NCBI RefSeq assembly: GCF_018739885.1
Contig: NZ_JADOES010000020.1
Coordinates: 1 to 64,000, forward strand
Reading direction: 5' to 3'
DNA: 64,000 nt
From: Leptothoe spongobia TAU-MAC 1115
GTDB lineage: Bacteria > Cyanobacteriota > Cyanobacteriia > Phormidesmidales > Phormidesmidaceae
Shown piece by piece: positions 46,378-55,589 of the stretch. Position numbers and translations under genes: made by a program. The notes beneath the pieces were generated by a model. That model did not search any database and was not told the DNA's origin. It saw only the letters and a list, made by a program, of their open reading frames with translations. Positions within the stretch are counted from its first letter, which is position 1, and the number at the start of each line of letters is the position of its first letter.

Positions 46378-47757
46378 ATGCAGACGTCAGATTCTTCCAC
46401 GGCCACGACTCTCAAACTTGATACTGGCCTAGACTCCAACACTGGCGACTTTACTGGCGGCTTTGATGCCCATGACCCTCCAGATCAGTCGCTGATTAAT
46501 GCCTGTGTCCACTGTGGTTTTTGTCTAACGACCTGTCCCAGCTATCGGGTAATTGGCAAAGAGAATGACTCGCCTCGGGGGCGCATTTATCTGATGGATG
46601 CCATCAATCAGCAGGAGGTGCCCTTAACGCCAGCGGCAGTGAGTCACTTTGAGTCATGCTTGGGGTGTTTGGCCTGTACGACCGCTTGCCCATCGGGGGT
46701 CCAGTATGACCGCTTGATTGATTCGGTGCGATCGCAGGTCAATCGTAATCACCAGCGCCCTCTCCCAGTCCGCCTGCTACGGCAGCTGATTTTTTCCCTA
46801 TTTCCCTATCCCGATCGCATTCGCCTGTTGCTCAGTCCCCTTGCCCTTTATCAGTGGCTCGGCGTCTCCAAACTAGTGCGCGGCACAGGGCTGCTTGATC
46901 GCTGGGCACCCCAACTGGCGGCTATGGAGTCCATTCTGCCTACGGTCACCCCCCAATGCTTCCAGGATAATCTGGCCGAGACCGTGCCTGCCCAAGGCAC
47001 CAAACGCTATCGAGTCGGCATGATCCTTGGCTGTGTACAGCGAGTGTTTTTCTCCCAGGTTAACGAAGCCACGGCCCGTGTCCTCAGCGCCAATGGCTGT
47101 GAAGTGGTCATTCCCAAAAGCCAGGGATGCTGCTCTGCGCTACCCGCTCACCAGGGAGAAACCGACCAGGCTCAGGCCCTTGCCCGTCAGATGATCGACA
47201 GCTTTGAGGACACAGCCGTGGACTACATTATTATCAATGCCGCTGGCTGTGGCCATACCCTCAAGGACTACGGCCATATTTTGCAGGATGACCCTGCTTA
47301 CCGCGACAAAGCCGTTGCCTTTAGCAATCAGGTCCGTGATGTCCAAGAGTTTCTTGCCGAAGTCGGCCTCACCTCAGAACTCTCTGCCCTAACGGAGCAG
47401 CCCCTCAAGCTGGTATATCAAGATGCCTGTCACCTACGCCACGGCCAAGGTATTACCCAGGCCCCTCGCCAGCTGTTGCGACAAATCCCTGGAGTGACCA
47501 TCGCCGAACCTATCGATGCTGAACTATGCTGCGGCAGTGCTGGTGTATACAACATGTTGCAGCCTGATGTGGCCAACGAACTGGGCCAAATGAAAGTCAC
47601 CAATCTGGTCAACACTGGAGCAACGCTGATCGCGTCTTCCAATCCAGGTTGTGCCCTACAGATTCAAAAACACTTACTCCAACAAGGTCAAACCGTACCG
47701 CTAATGCATCCCATAGAACTTCTGGACCGTTCTATCTCTGGGGAACAACTGGGGTAA
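46378..47757 (+). CDS. glcF: Glycolate oxidase/dehydrogenase iron-sulfur subunit
   Basis: 459 residues. Two [4Fe-4S] ferredoxin motifs lie near 42-53 (CVHCGFCLTTCP) and 95-106 (CLGCLACTTACP). Two CCG domains follow, with CCSALPAHQGE near 243 and LCCGSAGVYNMLQ near 383. This is the GlcF arrangement; GlcF passes electrons from the flavin subunit GlcD during photorespiratory glycolate oxidation. GlcD and GlcE are not in the window, as usual for cyanobacteria where they are often unlinked. LutA-like lactate utilisation proteins share the CCG domains but are shorter. Confidence 0.88.
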   Translation: MQTSDSSTATTLKLDTGLDSNTGDFTGGFDAHDPPDQSLINACVHCGFCLTTCPSYRVIGKENDSPRGRIYLMDAINQQEVPLTPAAVSHFESCLGCLACTTACPSGVQYDRLIDSVRSQVNRNHQRPLPVRLLRQLIFSLFPYPDRIRLLLSPLALYQWLGVSKLVRGTGLLDRWAPQLAAMESILPTVTPQCFQDNLAETVPAQGTKRYRVGMILGCVQRVFFSQVNEATARVLSANGCEVVIPKSQGCCSALPAHQGETDQAQALARQMIDSFEDTAVDYIIINAAGCGHTLKDYGHILQDDPAYRDKAVAFSNQVRDVQEFLAEVGLTSELSALTEQPLKLVYQDACHLRHGQGITQAPRQLLRQIPGVTIAEPIDAELCCGSAGVYNMLQPDVANELGQMKVTNLVNTGATLIASSNPGCALQIQKHLLQQGQTVPLMHPIELLDRSISGEQLG

Positions 47758-47881
47758 ATATCAACGTCTATGTCCATAGCTTAGGACTAAATCTAATAAA
47801 ATTTTCGGATTAGACGTTAAGTAATAAGTACTTATTAGTGTAAATAACTTAAAAGTATTTTAAGTAAAGGGGATAAGTCAA

Positions 47882-47983
47882 ATGCTTGCTTATCGAATGG
47901 TTTCCTTCTGCTTAGCATCTTCCATTTTGATCAATTCCGCACACACGATGACAATTCAGGGCAACCAATCACTCATGCAGTAG
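47882..47983 (+). CDS. Small ORF upstream of the hybrid kinase
   Basis: 33 codons starting MLAYRMVSFCLASSILINSA, which resembles a short signal peptide, followed by HTMTIQGNQ and a stop 15 bp before the kinase ATG. GGGG lies about 11 bases upstream. It could be a leader peptide, a remnant of a secreted protein, or chance. Confidence 0.25.
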   Translation: MLAYRMVSFCLASSILINSAHTMTIQGNQSLMQ

Positions 47984-47998
47984 AACAATCTGAGTTAA

Positions 47999-50227
47999 AT
48001 GGGTAATCTTCTGCAAACGATTCTCTCTCTCAGCGAATATAGCCCCTCCCCGTACTGCGATCAGTGGCAGATGTCATTGGTTATTCTGCATGTGATTAGC
48101 AGTCTGGTGATTGCCCTAGCTTATTTTTCAATCCCCCTAGCGCTCTACTTTACCTACAAACGTTATCGTGATTTTACTTCCGAGCGAGTGTTCTGGCTGT
48201 TGGGAGCGTTTATTGCCCTCTGTGGGACTGGTTATTTATTGGATGTATGGGCCATTTGGTATCCCACCTATGGTCTAGCTGTTATGATTCGGGGGTTGAC
48301 GGCCCTAATTGCTGTTTATACAGCCGTTGAGCTGATTGCCCGTCTGCCTGAGTTGCTGACCCTCAAAAGCCCCTCAGAACTTGCTGCTGTCAACAAAAAG
48401 CTCAAAACTGAAATTTACCGGCGTCGCGATGCCCAAACCGCCTTTTACGGTCTAGTTAGCTCCACCTCGGTGGCCACTGGATCAGACTATTTTTCCACCT
48501 TGGTGGTCAGTCTGGCGATGATTCTCAATGTGCGAAATGTTGTCGTTGCCGAACGGCTCAATCTAGATTCGCTGGAGATGAAAACCCTGGCTATGTGGCA
48601 TGGTGACGATTTTCGAGACAATATTACCTTCTCTGCTGCGGATACCCCCTGTGCCCAAGCGATAGAAACTGGCAAGGTACAGTATTGTCTAGCGCTGGAC
48701 CTGCCATCGGGCCATCCTTTAGAGAACTTAGAGGCGACTGCCTGTCTGAGTGCCCCTCTGCTGGATGATGAAGAAAACGTCATCGGTACGCTGAGTCTTC
48801 TCCACATGGGGCCGTTGGAGGATCCTGAGCTGGCAAAATCATTTGTACAGGTGTTTGCGGCGCGGTCCGCTGCAGAACTTAAGCGGCATCAAGCAGAGCA
48901 GGCGTTGTTCAATGCCTATGATGATTTGGAACTGCGCATTAAACAGCGCACGGTTGAATTGCAAAAGGCTAAGGAAACTGCCGAATTGGCTAACCGAGCC
49001 AAGAGTACATTTCTGGCCAAAATCAGCCATGAACTGCGCACTCCCCTTAATGCTATTTTAGGCTTTACCCAGCTGATGTCCGATGACTCAGAGCTGTCGT
49101 CAGACCACAATCGGGCTTTGGATATTATTGATGCCAGTGGCTCTCACCTACTGAATTTGATCAACAATATCTTGGAATTTACCAAGCTAGAAAATGGTCA
49201 TGTCAGCCTGCAACCTAGCACCGTTGATATTAAAACGTTGCTCTATGAAGCTGGCAGTATGGTACAGCTCAGGGCTCAAGAACAGGGGCTACAGCTGCAG
49301 GTGGAGTGCGATCGCAATATCCCCCACCACAGCTGTATTGATGGCAGTAAGCTCCGGCAGATTGTCCTCAATATGCTTGAAAATGCGATCAAATATACCG
49401 ACAAGGGACAAGTCTGCTTAAAAGCCTATGCCATTTATCCCAGCAATCCAGACCAAGACGATACGGTGCGACTGGGTTTAGAAATCTCTGATACAGGTCA
49501 GGGCATTAGTCCCAGCGAGCAAAGAAGAATCTTTAATCCCTTTTACCAGTCCTACACGTTGTCTAACGCTCACGATGCTAGTGAGCATGGGGTGGGGCTA
49601 GGATTAGCCATTTGTCAGGGACTGATTAAACTCATGGCCGGTAGCATTAGTTGCAACAGTCAACTGGATGAGGGGACCACGTTCTACATCCATCTGCCCA
49701 TAACCGTTATTCAGCAGTCTCCTCAGCGAGGCGTTGCCCTAGATACTCAACCCCAGTGTCCCATCCTACCCAAAAAACAGTATGAGATTTTAGTGGTCGA
49801 GGATGCCCCGACCAATCGCTTGCTATTGAACAATATCCTGGGTAATGCAGGCTTTAAGCTGCGTGAGGCCGAAAATGGTCAAGAGGCCATTGAACAATGG
49901 CAGGTATCCCGCCCAGACTTGATTTTGATGGATATTCAAATGCCGGTGATGAATGGCTACGATGCGACGGCCTATATCAAACAACAGGATCCCCATTTAC
50001 CTATCATTGCGCTGACGGCCAGTACCTTTGAGGCCCAGTTAGAAGAGATTTTATCCGTCGGCTGTAATACCTGTATCTATAAACCCTTCAACCGTGAGCA
50101 TTTGCTCCGTACGATTAACGAGTATTTGGCCCAGGCATTCACCAATACGGGTCTCTCCAATCCAGATAATTCCATCAGTCGGGGGTCAACCCTCCGTCGG
50201 GGGTTGGGTAGCACCAGCAGAATTTGA
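47999..50227 (+). CDS. Hybrid histidine kinase with ethylene-receptor-like sensor
   Basis: 742 residues. Residues about 25-115 form three membrane helices strikingly like the plant ETR1 ethylene-binding domain ([19 protein letters not shown] and [17 protein letters not shown]). A GAF-like domain follows (about 150-310), then HisKA with phospho-His in [19 protein letters not shown] near 342, HATPase with [22 protein letters not shown] and GVGLGLAI, and a C-terminal receiver ([27 protein letters not shown]). At the ETR1 copper ligands, Cys65 is kept (C75) but Asp25 and His69 align with S35 and Y79. The kinase motifs look active. The sensed ligand is unknown. Confidence 0.87.
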   Translation: MGNLLQTILSLSEYSPSPYCDQWQMSLVILHVISSLVIALAYFSIPLALYFTYKRYRDFTSERVFWLLGAFIALCGTGYLLDVWAIWYPTYGLAVMIRGLTALIAVYTAVELIARLPELLTLKSPSELAAVNKKLKTEIYRRRDAQTAFYGLVSSTSVATGSDYFSTLVVSLAMILNVRNVVVAERLNLDSLEMKTLAMWHGDDFRDNITFSAADTPCAQAIETGKVQYCLALDLPSGHPLENLEATACLSAPLLDDEENVIGTLSLLHMGPLEDPELAKSFVQVFAARSAAELKRHQAEQALFNAYDDLELRIKQRTVELQKAKETAELANRAKSTFLAKISHELRTPLNAILGFTQLMSDDSELSSDHNRALDIIDASGSHLLNLINNILEFTKLENGHVSLQPSTVDIKTLLYEAGSMVQLRAQEQGLQLQVECDRNIPHHSCIDGSKLRQIVLNMLENAIKYTDKGQVCLKAYAIYPSNPDQDDTVRLGLEISDTGQGISPSEQRRIFNPFYQSYTLSNAHDASEHGVGLGLAICQGLIKLMAGSISCNSQLDEGTTFYIHLPITVIQQSPQRGVALDTQPQCPILPKKQYEILVVEDAPTNRLLLNNILGNAGFKLREAENGQEAIEQWQVSRPDLILMDIQMPVMNGYDATAYIKQQDPHLPIIALTASTFEAQLEEILSVGCNTCIYKPFNREHLLRTINEYLAQAFTNTGLSNPDNSISRGSTLRRGLGSTSRI

Positions 50228-50272
50228 AAAAACGCTTTAAACTGCATTAGGAAACAGTAATTCTGCGATCGC

Positions 50273-50698
50273 ATGACCGACTGGAAAATTAAACTCCTCT
50301 ATGACGGTGACTGCCCCCTATGTCTGCGCGAGGTTAATTTTTTACAGCACAAAGACAACGGTCGCGGATTGGTCGCTTTTATCGACATTGCCGCTGATGA
50401 TTATGATCCGGCTGCCCATGGCAACGTTTCCTTTGCAACCGCTATGGCCCGTATCCATGCCATCTTGCCCGATGGCACGGTCATCCAAAATGTTGAAGTA
50501 TTTCGCCAAATCTATACCATTCTAGGCATTGGCTGGATGTATGCACCAACGCAATGGCCTATACTTGGCCCCGTAGTTGACAAACTGTACGACATCTGGG
50601 CTGACTGGCGTTTACAATTCACTGGTCGTCCTGATTTAGCCACCATCATTGCCCAACGCCACCAGCGCTGTCAGCCTCAAGAAACTTGCCGGTTATAA
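50273..50698 (+). CDS. DCC family thiol-disulfide oxidoreductase-like (DUF393)
   Basis: 141 residues starting MTDWKIKLLYDGDCPLCLRE. The YDGDCPLC motif with its CxxC is the signature of the DCC/DUF393 family, annotated as thioredoxin-like. The remainder (HAILPDGTVIQNVEVFRQIY, GWMYAPTQWP) fits family length. The start follows directly on a HIP1 octamer. Its end lies 32 bp before the threonine aldolase start, so the two may be co-transcribed. The biochemical role is not established in the family. Confidence 0.82.
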   Translation: MTDWKIKLLYDGDCPLCLREVNFLQHKDNGRGLVAFIDIAADDYDPAAHGNVSFATAMARIHAILPDGTVIQNVEVFRQIYTILGIGWMYAPTQWPILGPVVDKLYDIWADWRLQFTGRPDLATIIAQRHQRCQPQETCRL

Positions 50699-50730
50699 AC
50701 GACTCACCACCATCCAATGCTCACCGACCC

Positions 50731-51759
50731 ATGCCCATCGACCTAAGAAGCGATACCATCACACAGCCTACATCGGGCATGAGAGAGGCCATTGCCACTG
50801 CCGAGGTGGGAGACGACGTGCTGGGTGATGATCCCACCGTCAAACAACTAGAACGATATGTCGCTGGTTTACTTGGTAAGGACGCCGCTGTCTTTATGCC
50901 GTCTGGGACAATGACCAACCAGATTGCCCTCCGCGCCCATACAGAACCTGGTGACGAAGTCATCCTAGAATCCCAGGCTCACATCTACTATTACGAAGGC
51001 GGTGGCCCAGCAGCGTTGTCAGGAGTTATGTGTCGGCTGATCCAAGGCGATCGCGGCATCTTTACGGCGGCAGATCTCGCCCAGGTGCTACGGCCCAGCG
51101 ATGTCCACTTTCCCAAAACCAAACTGGTCTGTCTGGAAAACACCCACAACCGTGGCGGTGGTAGTATCTATCCCCTCTCAGAGATCGAAGCCATCGCCCA
51201 AGTTTGTCAGCAAAATGGACTGAAACTCCACCTCGACGGGGCTCGTCTTTGGAATGCCTGCATTGCGACCAATACCTCTGAAGCCGACTATGTCGAAGCA
51301 TTTGACTCCGTCAGCGTCTGCTTTTCCAAAGGTCTAGGTGCTCCCGTCGGTTCTGCCTTGGCTGGGTCCAACGAATTTATCGAACGCGCTCGTCGGTTTC
51401 GGAAGATGTTTGGCGGCGGTATGCGGCAAGCGGGCATGATGGCCGCCGGAGCGATCTACGCGATTAAACACCACCGTCCCTATTTAAAAGAAGACCACCT
51501 GAATGCCCAAACCCTGGCCAAAGGCCTACAATCAATTCGAGGCATCACCATCGATCTCAAAACAGTGCAGACCAATATTGTATTGTTTCAAACATTAGCC
51601 TTACCAGCCCCAATATTGGCAGAGCGTCTCAAGCTCAAAGGCGTTTATGTTTTGGCAGTGGGTCCCAATACGATCAGAGCCGTTACCAATTTGATGGTGA
51701 CCGATACCCAGATTCAACAAGTGCCCGACTTAGTTGAACTGGCACTCAATGAAAATTAG
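50731..51759 (+). CDS. ltaE: Low-specificity L-threonine aldolase
   Basis: A 342-residue PLP-dependent fold type I enzyme converting L-threonine or allo-threonine to glycine and acetaldehyde. Motifs are MPIDLRSDTITQPTSGM at the start, VGDDVLGDDPTVKQLE, AVFMPSGTMTNQIALRAH, LHLDGARLWNA and the PLP-lysine block VSVCFSKGLGAPVGSAL. The frame opens at TTG 50686 but the conserved N-terminus begins at ATG 50731. The next gene starts 12 bp downstream. No strong ribosome binding site is visible, common in this genome. Confidence 0.92.
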   Translation: MPIDLRSDTITQPTSGMREAIATAEVGDDVLGDDPTVKQLERYVAGLLGKDAAVFMPSGTMTNQIALRAHTEPGDEVILESQAHIYYYEGGGPAALSGVMCRLIQGDRGIFTAADLAQVLRPSDVHFPKTKLVCLENTHNRGGGSIYPLSEIEAIAQVCQQNGLKLHLDGARLWNACIATNTSEADYVEAFDSVSVCFSKGLGAPVGSALAGSNEFIERARRFRKMFGGGMRQAGMMAAGAIYAIKHHRPYLKEDHLNAQTLAKGLQSIRGITIDLKTVQTNIVLFQTLALPAPILAERLKLKGVYVLAVGPNTIRAVTNLMVTDTQIQQVPDLVELALNEN

Positions 51760-51771
51760 TCCCATCATTCC

Positions 51772-52806
51772 ATGACCAACCTCACATCTCGTCTCTACGC
51801 AGCCTGGAAGGAGGCCGTTTTAGATGAGAAAATTGTCAACCTGTTTGAAGCTAGTAAAGATGATGTTGCTGGTCATTGGAGCAAAGGCGATCAGATCGTC
51901 TATGGCATTCGCTCCATTGGTGAAGAGCTGACCTACTACGCTCAAAATCTAACCCGATCCCATGAGATCAAGGGCGGCACTGAACGTAAACAATTGGGCG
52001 ATACAGGCTACATCTGCCAGTTTAATAGCTACCGTGCCCTCAGACCAGGAGCCAGCAATCGTCCCATTGGACGCCAACCTGATATTCCCGCCGCTCCAGA
52101 AGATTGTCGGTTTCACTGTCAGGATGCCACCCATCCCATCAGTCTCTTGCGCCGGGAGCCGTTGCTAACTGCTAAATTTAACCATGCTAACTGGCACGCT
52201 TACTACAACGTTGCCCCCTTAGATCAAGACGGACATTTTCTATGGGTACCCACCGGCCCACACCCAAATCTGTTGCCCCACAGTCCCCAACAACTCTCAT
52301 TTGAGAGTTTAGACGACGCTATTCAAATCTTTAATCAACTCACCCAGACTATCCTCTTTTTCAACACCCTGCATGCTGGTGCATCGGTCAATCACATTCA
52401 CCTACAGGCGTTGTATCATCGGTATCCCTTACCCATCGAATCAGCCACCGTTATCGATTACAAAGGATATCGTTTACTGGACAACTATCCGATCCAGGCG
52501 ATTGTTTTTTCAACCCAGACACCAGCTACAGAAATCTTCGCCTGTGTTGATCGGCTACAGCGAGAAACTATCCCCTTCAATCTGATCATGGTCAAAGACC
52601 ACATTCTAGTGGTAGTGAGAAACATCGATCATGAAATTGTCTCGGAATTTCCAGGAGATGGCTTTGCAGCGCTGGGTATGTGTGGTGTCATTACTACAGT
52701 GGATCGCAATGCCTATGACACCGTGACAGTGGCAATGATTGAAAGCACGTTTGCGAAAATGGTGGTTCCAGCCCAGCAGGTGATTGATCGCTGGCTAGGG
52801 AAATAG
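51772..52806 (+). CDS. HIT-like nucleotidyltransferase/phosphorylase family protein
   Basis: 344 residues. The motif ASVNHIHLQALYHRYPLPIE near 204-223 carries HxHxQ, as in the Ap4A phosphorylase, GalT and GDP-galactose phosphorylase branch of the HIT superfamily, where the second His forms a nucleotidyl intermediate. PLLTAKFNHANWHAYYNVAP near 130 and VPTGPHPNLLPHSPQQLS match the N-terminal half of such proteins. It is 12 bp downstream of threonine aldolase and likely co-transcribed. The nucleotide substrate cannot be told. Confidence 0.7.
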   Translation: MTNLTSRLYAAWKEAVLDEKIVNLFEASKDDVAGHWSKGDQIVYGIRSIGEELTYYAQNLTRSHEIKGGTERKQLGDTGYICQFNSYRALRPGASNRPIGRQPDIPAAPEDCRFHCQDATHPISLLRREPLLTAKFNHANWHAYYNVAPLDQDGHFLWVPTGPHPNLLPHSPQQLSFESLDDAIQIFNQLTQTILFFNTLHAGASVNHIHLQALYHRYPLPIESATVIDYKGYRLLDNYPIQAIVFSTQTPATEIFACVDRLQRETIPFNLIMVKDHILVVVRNIDHEIVSEFPGDGFAALGMCGVITTVDRNAYDTVTVAMIESTFAKMVVPAQQVIDRWLGK

Positions 52807-52885
52807 TTTGGTAAAAAAGAGGGAGAAGGGGCAGGGGAAGACTGAAGAACTGGGATGGGTATTACCTCGGCCATTTCTCCGGGGT

Positions 52886-53560
52886 TTAGAGCAAGTCAGG
52901 GTCTTCTCCAAGTTCCCGTAGTCTAACAGCCAAGCGCTCGGCCTTTTCTTCGGGGGTCAGGTAGCGTTTGCCCTGGGCATCAAACCAGCCGAGGAGTTCT
53001 TGTTGTATGCCGCCTGCCGCGCCTTGATAGCGACCAATAGCTAGGTTGACTTCAGGCATCCAGAAGGGTTCACCGAGCTGTAGCTGATAGGTGTTATCTA
53101 TTAATTTATAGAGTTCGAAGGGTTGGTGTCCGTCGCGCTGCCAATGGTTGGGGTTGTAGATGAGGTAATAGAGTACCCCCAGCTTGCGATAGGTTTCTAG
53201 TTTTTCGGTGTATTCCCCGCCGGGTGTCCAGGAGACGATTTCTAGAGCCAGGGTGGGGACGATGTCGTTTTCTTCCCAGGTAACATAGCTGCGGCGAGAT
53301 TGGCCATCTTTACGACGTTCGACATTCAGACTGAGGAAGCCATCGGGAACGACAGGCACTCGTGGGTGGACCCCAGTAGTGTGGTAAATACCCATGTCTA
53401 TGCCGAAGTACCAATCCTGGCGTTTGGCCCAGATAAAGTTGAGGAGGAACAGTAGAACGTTAGGAATTAGGTTTTGGTCCTCATTATCCACTGGGATATC
53501 GTCTGAGTCGGGTAGCTCAGTGCTAGGGGGAAGATAGGTTCTGAGGTCAGATTGAACCAT
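52886..53560 (-). CDS. Uma2 family endonuclease-like protein (DUF820)
   Basis: A 224-residue PD-(D/E)XK-fold protein of a family massively expanded in cyanobacteria. The characteristic region is PTLALEIVSWTPGGEYTEKL followed by ETYRKLGVLYYLIYNP, holding the Asp/Glu and Lys of the nuclease core in family terms. The C-terminal tail LTPEEKAERLAVRLRELGED is also typical. Many members are of unknown function and nuclease activity is mostly presumed. It is monocistronic and convergent with the HIT-like gene. Confidence 0.88.
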   Translation of the reverse strand: MVQSDLRTYLPPSTELPDSDDIPVDNEDQNLIPNVLLFLLNFIWAKRQDWYFGIDMGIYHTTGVHPRVPVVPDGFLSLNVERRKDGQSRRSYVTWEENDIVPTLALEIVSWTPGGEYTEKLETYRKLGVLYYLIYNPNHWQRDGHQPFELYKLIDNTYQLQLGEPFWMPEVNLAIGRYQGAAGGIQQELLGWFDAQGKRYLTPEEKAERLAVRLRELGEDPDLL

Positions 53561-53694
53561 GGGAAGATTTAGACAGCTTAGGTTCTATGATAAGCGATAC
53601 TTTGGACACTCTATTTCAAGTAGAAAGTGCAAATTTTATTTTTACAGCATAATAAGCGCGTAATGCCTGTGGAGGTAAAAAGATGACTTCGTGG

Positions 53695-54018
53695 TCATAC
53701 CAAGACGCCTTCTTTTTTGACATTGGCGAGAAAGGGGGTACTGCCGGTCTGATATTTTTCTGTAGAGACAAAATGCCGAGAGATGACAACATTAAACTCC
53801 AAACAAAGATCGGCGATGAACTGACTGGTTTTATCAATTTCTTGGTAGGGGCTGGTCAGGGCATCGAGCACCACTAATAGATCGATGTCAGAACCAGGCT
53901 GACTATCTTGACGGGCCTGGGAACCGTATAAAACCACATCCTGTAGTCGCTCCTGGTATAGCGATACTAGAAACTGCTTTACCTTTTGTAAGATCACCGT
54001 AAGTTCAGGATGCTGCAT
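53695..54018 (-). CDS. MNT-domain nucleotidyltransferase (antitoxin type)
   Basis: 107 residues starting MQHPELTVILQKVKQFLVSL. The minimal nucleotidyltransferase motif is clear: VVLYGSQARQDSQPGSDIDL, followed by LVVL. In MNT-HEPN toxin-antitoxin modules this protein modifies (AMPylates) and silences the HEPN RNase. The C-terminal TPFLANVKKEGVLV is typical. The partner HEPN gene would be expected next to it; only about 130 bp separate this gene from the Uma2 region and no complete HEPN frame is present. It is thus an orphan or half-lost module. Confidence 0.8.
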   Translation of the reverse strand: MQHPELTVILQKVKQFLVSLYQERLQDVVLYGSQARQDSQPGSDIDLLVVLDALTSPYQEIDKTSQFIADLCLEFNVVISRHFVSTEKYQTGSTPFLANVKKEGVLV

Positions 54019-54082
54019 AGACGGCAAAGTTAAAGGAGCCAGGTTATATTTTTACAGCTCGATCTTCGCTTAGCTATCCGAA

Positions 54083-54319
54083 TCAGTCAACAATAGGGAC
54101 CATCTCGATAGGGAGTTCTATCTTTTCATTGGCGGTAAGTCGTTTGGAGAAGAAGAGAATTTCCAGATTTTCGACTGCGCCAGAATTTGGGTTGAGTCGA
54201 GCGACTATTGCGTCACTGATTTCCTCTGACTCCTGCTCTACGTAGGGAGAGCATTGACCGATTATAAAATATCGCTTTCCTGGTCGTAACGAAAGACCAA
54301 GCAAGCATCGGTCGGCCAT
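54083..54319 (-). CDS. DUF2283-like protein with two compensating frameshifts
   Basis: The frame from ATG 54319 (AGGAGG about nine bases upstream) reads MADRCLLGLSLRPGKRYFII, then GQCSPYVEQESEEISDAIVA and RLNPNSGAVENLEILFFSKR to a stop at 54083. The second half is DUF2283-like. The expected family start, CLVFRYDQESDILYI, is instead found in the overlapping frame. A duplicated CTTG just after codon 5 shifts the frame, and a missing base near 54262 shifts it back. About 12 residues are therefore out of register. The protein may be damaged; family function is unknown. Confidence 0.55.
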   Translation of the reverse strand: MADRCLLGLSLRPGKRYFIIGQCSPYVEQESEEISDAIVARLNPNSGAVENLEILFFSKRLTANEKIELPIEMVPIVD

Positions 54320-54510
54320 ATTTTTTCACCTCCTGAAAGTCTACGAGCCACGGCATATCGAGAAATACGCACTGATTTTTTTGCAAGTCCGAATAATGAA
54401 GAAACTCTGAATAGTTCAGGCGTATTGTTTAATTGAGCGCTACGATTACTTGCTAGCATTTCATCACAAAATTTAGAAATCAAGTATGAGCCATAAAGCC
54501 AGAGTTATAT

Positions 54511-55446
54511 ATGACTACGGTCGACAAATTTGCCAGTAATGCTCATTCTCACTTAAAAGTTCGTGTTGGATCTGCAGGAATACACTTTTTTAATCGAATT
54601 ACAGGCATGAATTTGTTGGTGGATGAAATTCAGCTACCTTCAAGTAAATGGTCAGTAGCCCCGCGTCAGGTATCTATTGCCCTAACTAATGCCTGTGATT
54701 TAGCCTGTGCGCATTGCTATGCTCCCAAGCATCCCGCTGTATTAGATTTTGAGCAATTAAAAGCTTGGCTTGTTGCATTGGATCTTAATGGTTGTATTGG
54801 TGTAGGGTTTGGTGGTGGAGAACCAACTCTGTATCCTCATTTCACAGAACTCTGCTCCTATACTGCTAAAAAAACAGGCTTGGCAGTTAGTATGACGACT
54901 CATGCCCATCACTTAAGTGATCAACTTCTTGAAAAGATCGAAGGAAATGTACACTTCATCAGAGTCAGTATGGATGGAGTTAAGTCCACATATGAATCTA
55001 TTCGGGGAAAATCCTTTGATGTGCTAACTCAGCGCATCAAGGCGTTGAGTAAAATTGCCCCATTTGGGATCAACTTTGTTGTTAACTCGCAAACCATTAC
55101 TGATCTTGATAAAGCTATTGAACTTGCAATGGAGCTTGAATGCTCTGAATTCTTACTGTTGCCTGAAGAAGCTGTTTCAGGAGCTGGAGGAATTGACAAT
55201 GATACTTACAGGCTATTACAGGAATGGGTAGCCCAATATTGTGGAAGCGTTCCTTTGACAGTCAGCGAAGGTAATGCTGATGGGTTACCAACCTGTAATC
55301 CACTTGATGCAGAAATGGGCTTGAGTGCTTTTGCTCACATAGATGCTTCAGGGATGTTGAAATTAACGTCATATGATAATAGCGGTGTTGAGATTCTTGA
55401 GGATGGAGTAATACCAGCACTTCATAAACTAAGTAGGCAAGGGTAG
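54511..55446 (+). CDS. Radical SAM protein, first gene of a putative accessory system
   Basis: 311 residues. The radical SAM [4Fe-4S] motif CxxxCxxC is at C62, C66 and C69 (TNACDLACAHCYAPKHP). The SAM-binding GFGGGEPTLYP lies near 96-106, and IRVSMDGVKSTYESIRG is a further core strand. The N-terminus (GSAGIHFFNRITGMNLLVDE) is distinctive. A lone later cysteine (LPTCNPLDAEMG) is present, but no SPASM or twitch auxiliary cluster is evident. It is not a viperin by motif. It is divergent from the DUF2283-like gene and is followed by the DUF6375-like and nuclease-NTPase genes on the same strand. Substrate unknown; modification of a protein, peptide or nucleotide is possible. Confidence 0.85.
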   Translation: MTTVDKFASNAHSHLKVRVGSAGIHFFNRITGMNLLVDEIQLPSSKWSVAPRQVSIALTNACDLACAHCYAPKHPAVLDFEQLKAWLVALDLNGCIGVGFGGGEPTLYPHFTELCSYTAKKTGLAVSMTTHAHHLSDQLLEKIEGNVHFIRVSMDGVKSTYESIRGKSFDVLTQRIKALSKIAPFGINFVVNSQTITDLDKAIELAMELECSEFLLLPEEAVSGAGGIDNDTYRLLQEWVAQYCGSVPLTVSEGNADGLPTCNPLDAEMGLSAFAHIDASGMLKLTSYDNSGVEILEDGVIPALHKLSRQG

Positions 55447-55589
55447 AAAAGCTCACGTATGTCTCAAAATGTAAATCCTGCTGAATCTTATGTTCAAAGA
55501 GGGTTCAGCCCAAGTTTACAAAGTGAAACATAGCTAATTATTTCAAGCCCGACCTACTTAATAACTACAAGTAATCAAGAGGTGAATTT

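Noticed and set aside
53616..53694. HEPN toxin remnant (LRAYYAVKIKFALST)
   Set aside because: The similarity is limited to a few residues; not strong enough to annotate as a gene or pseudogene.
54320..54483. Frame upstream of the DUF2283-like gene that vaguely resembles an ImmA/IrrE-type C-terminus (FGLAKKSVRISRYAVARRL)
   Set aside because: Too short, no metal-binding HExxH, no ribosome binding site; it only continues because the DUF2283 frame overlaps it.
54511..55446. Prokaryotic viperin
   Set aside because: The radical SAM motif context (NACDLACAHCYAPK) and overall sequence lack the viperin signature around the cluster and nucleotide-binding segments; neighbours also do not fit.
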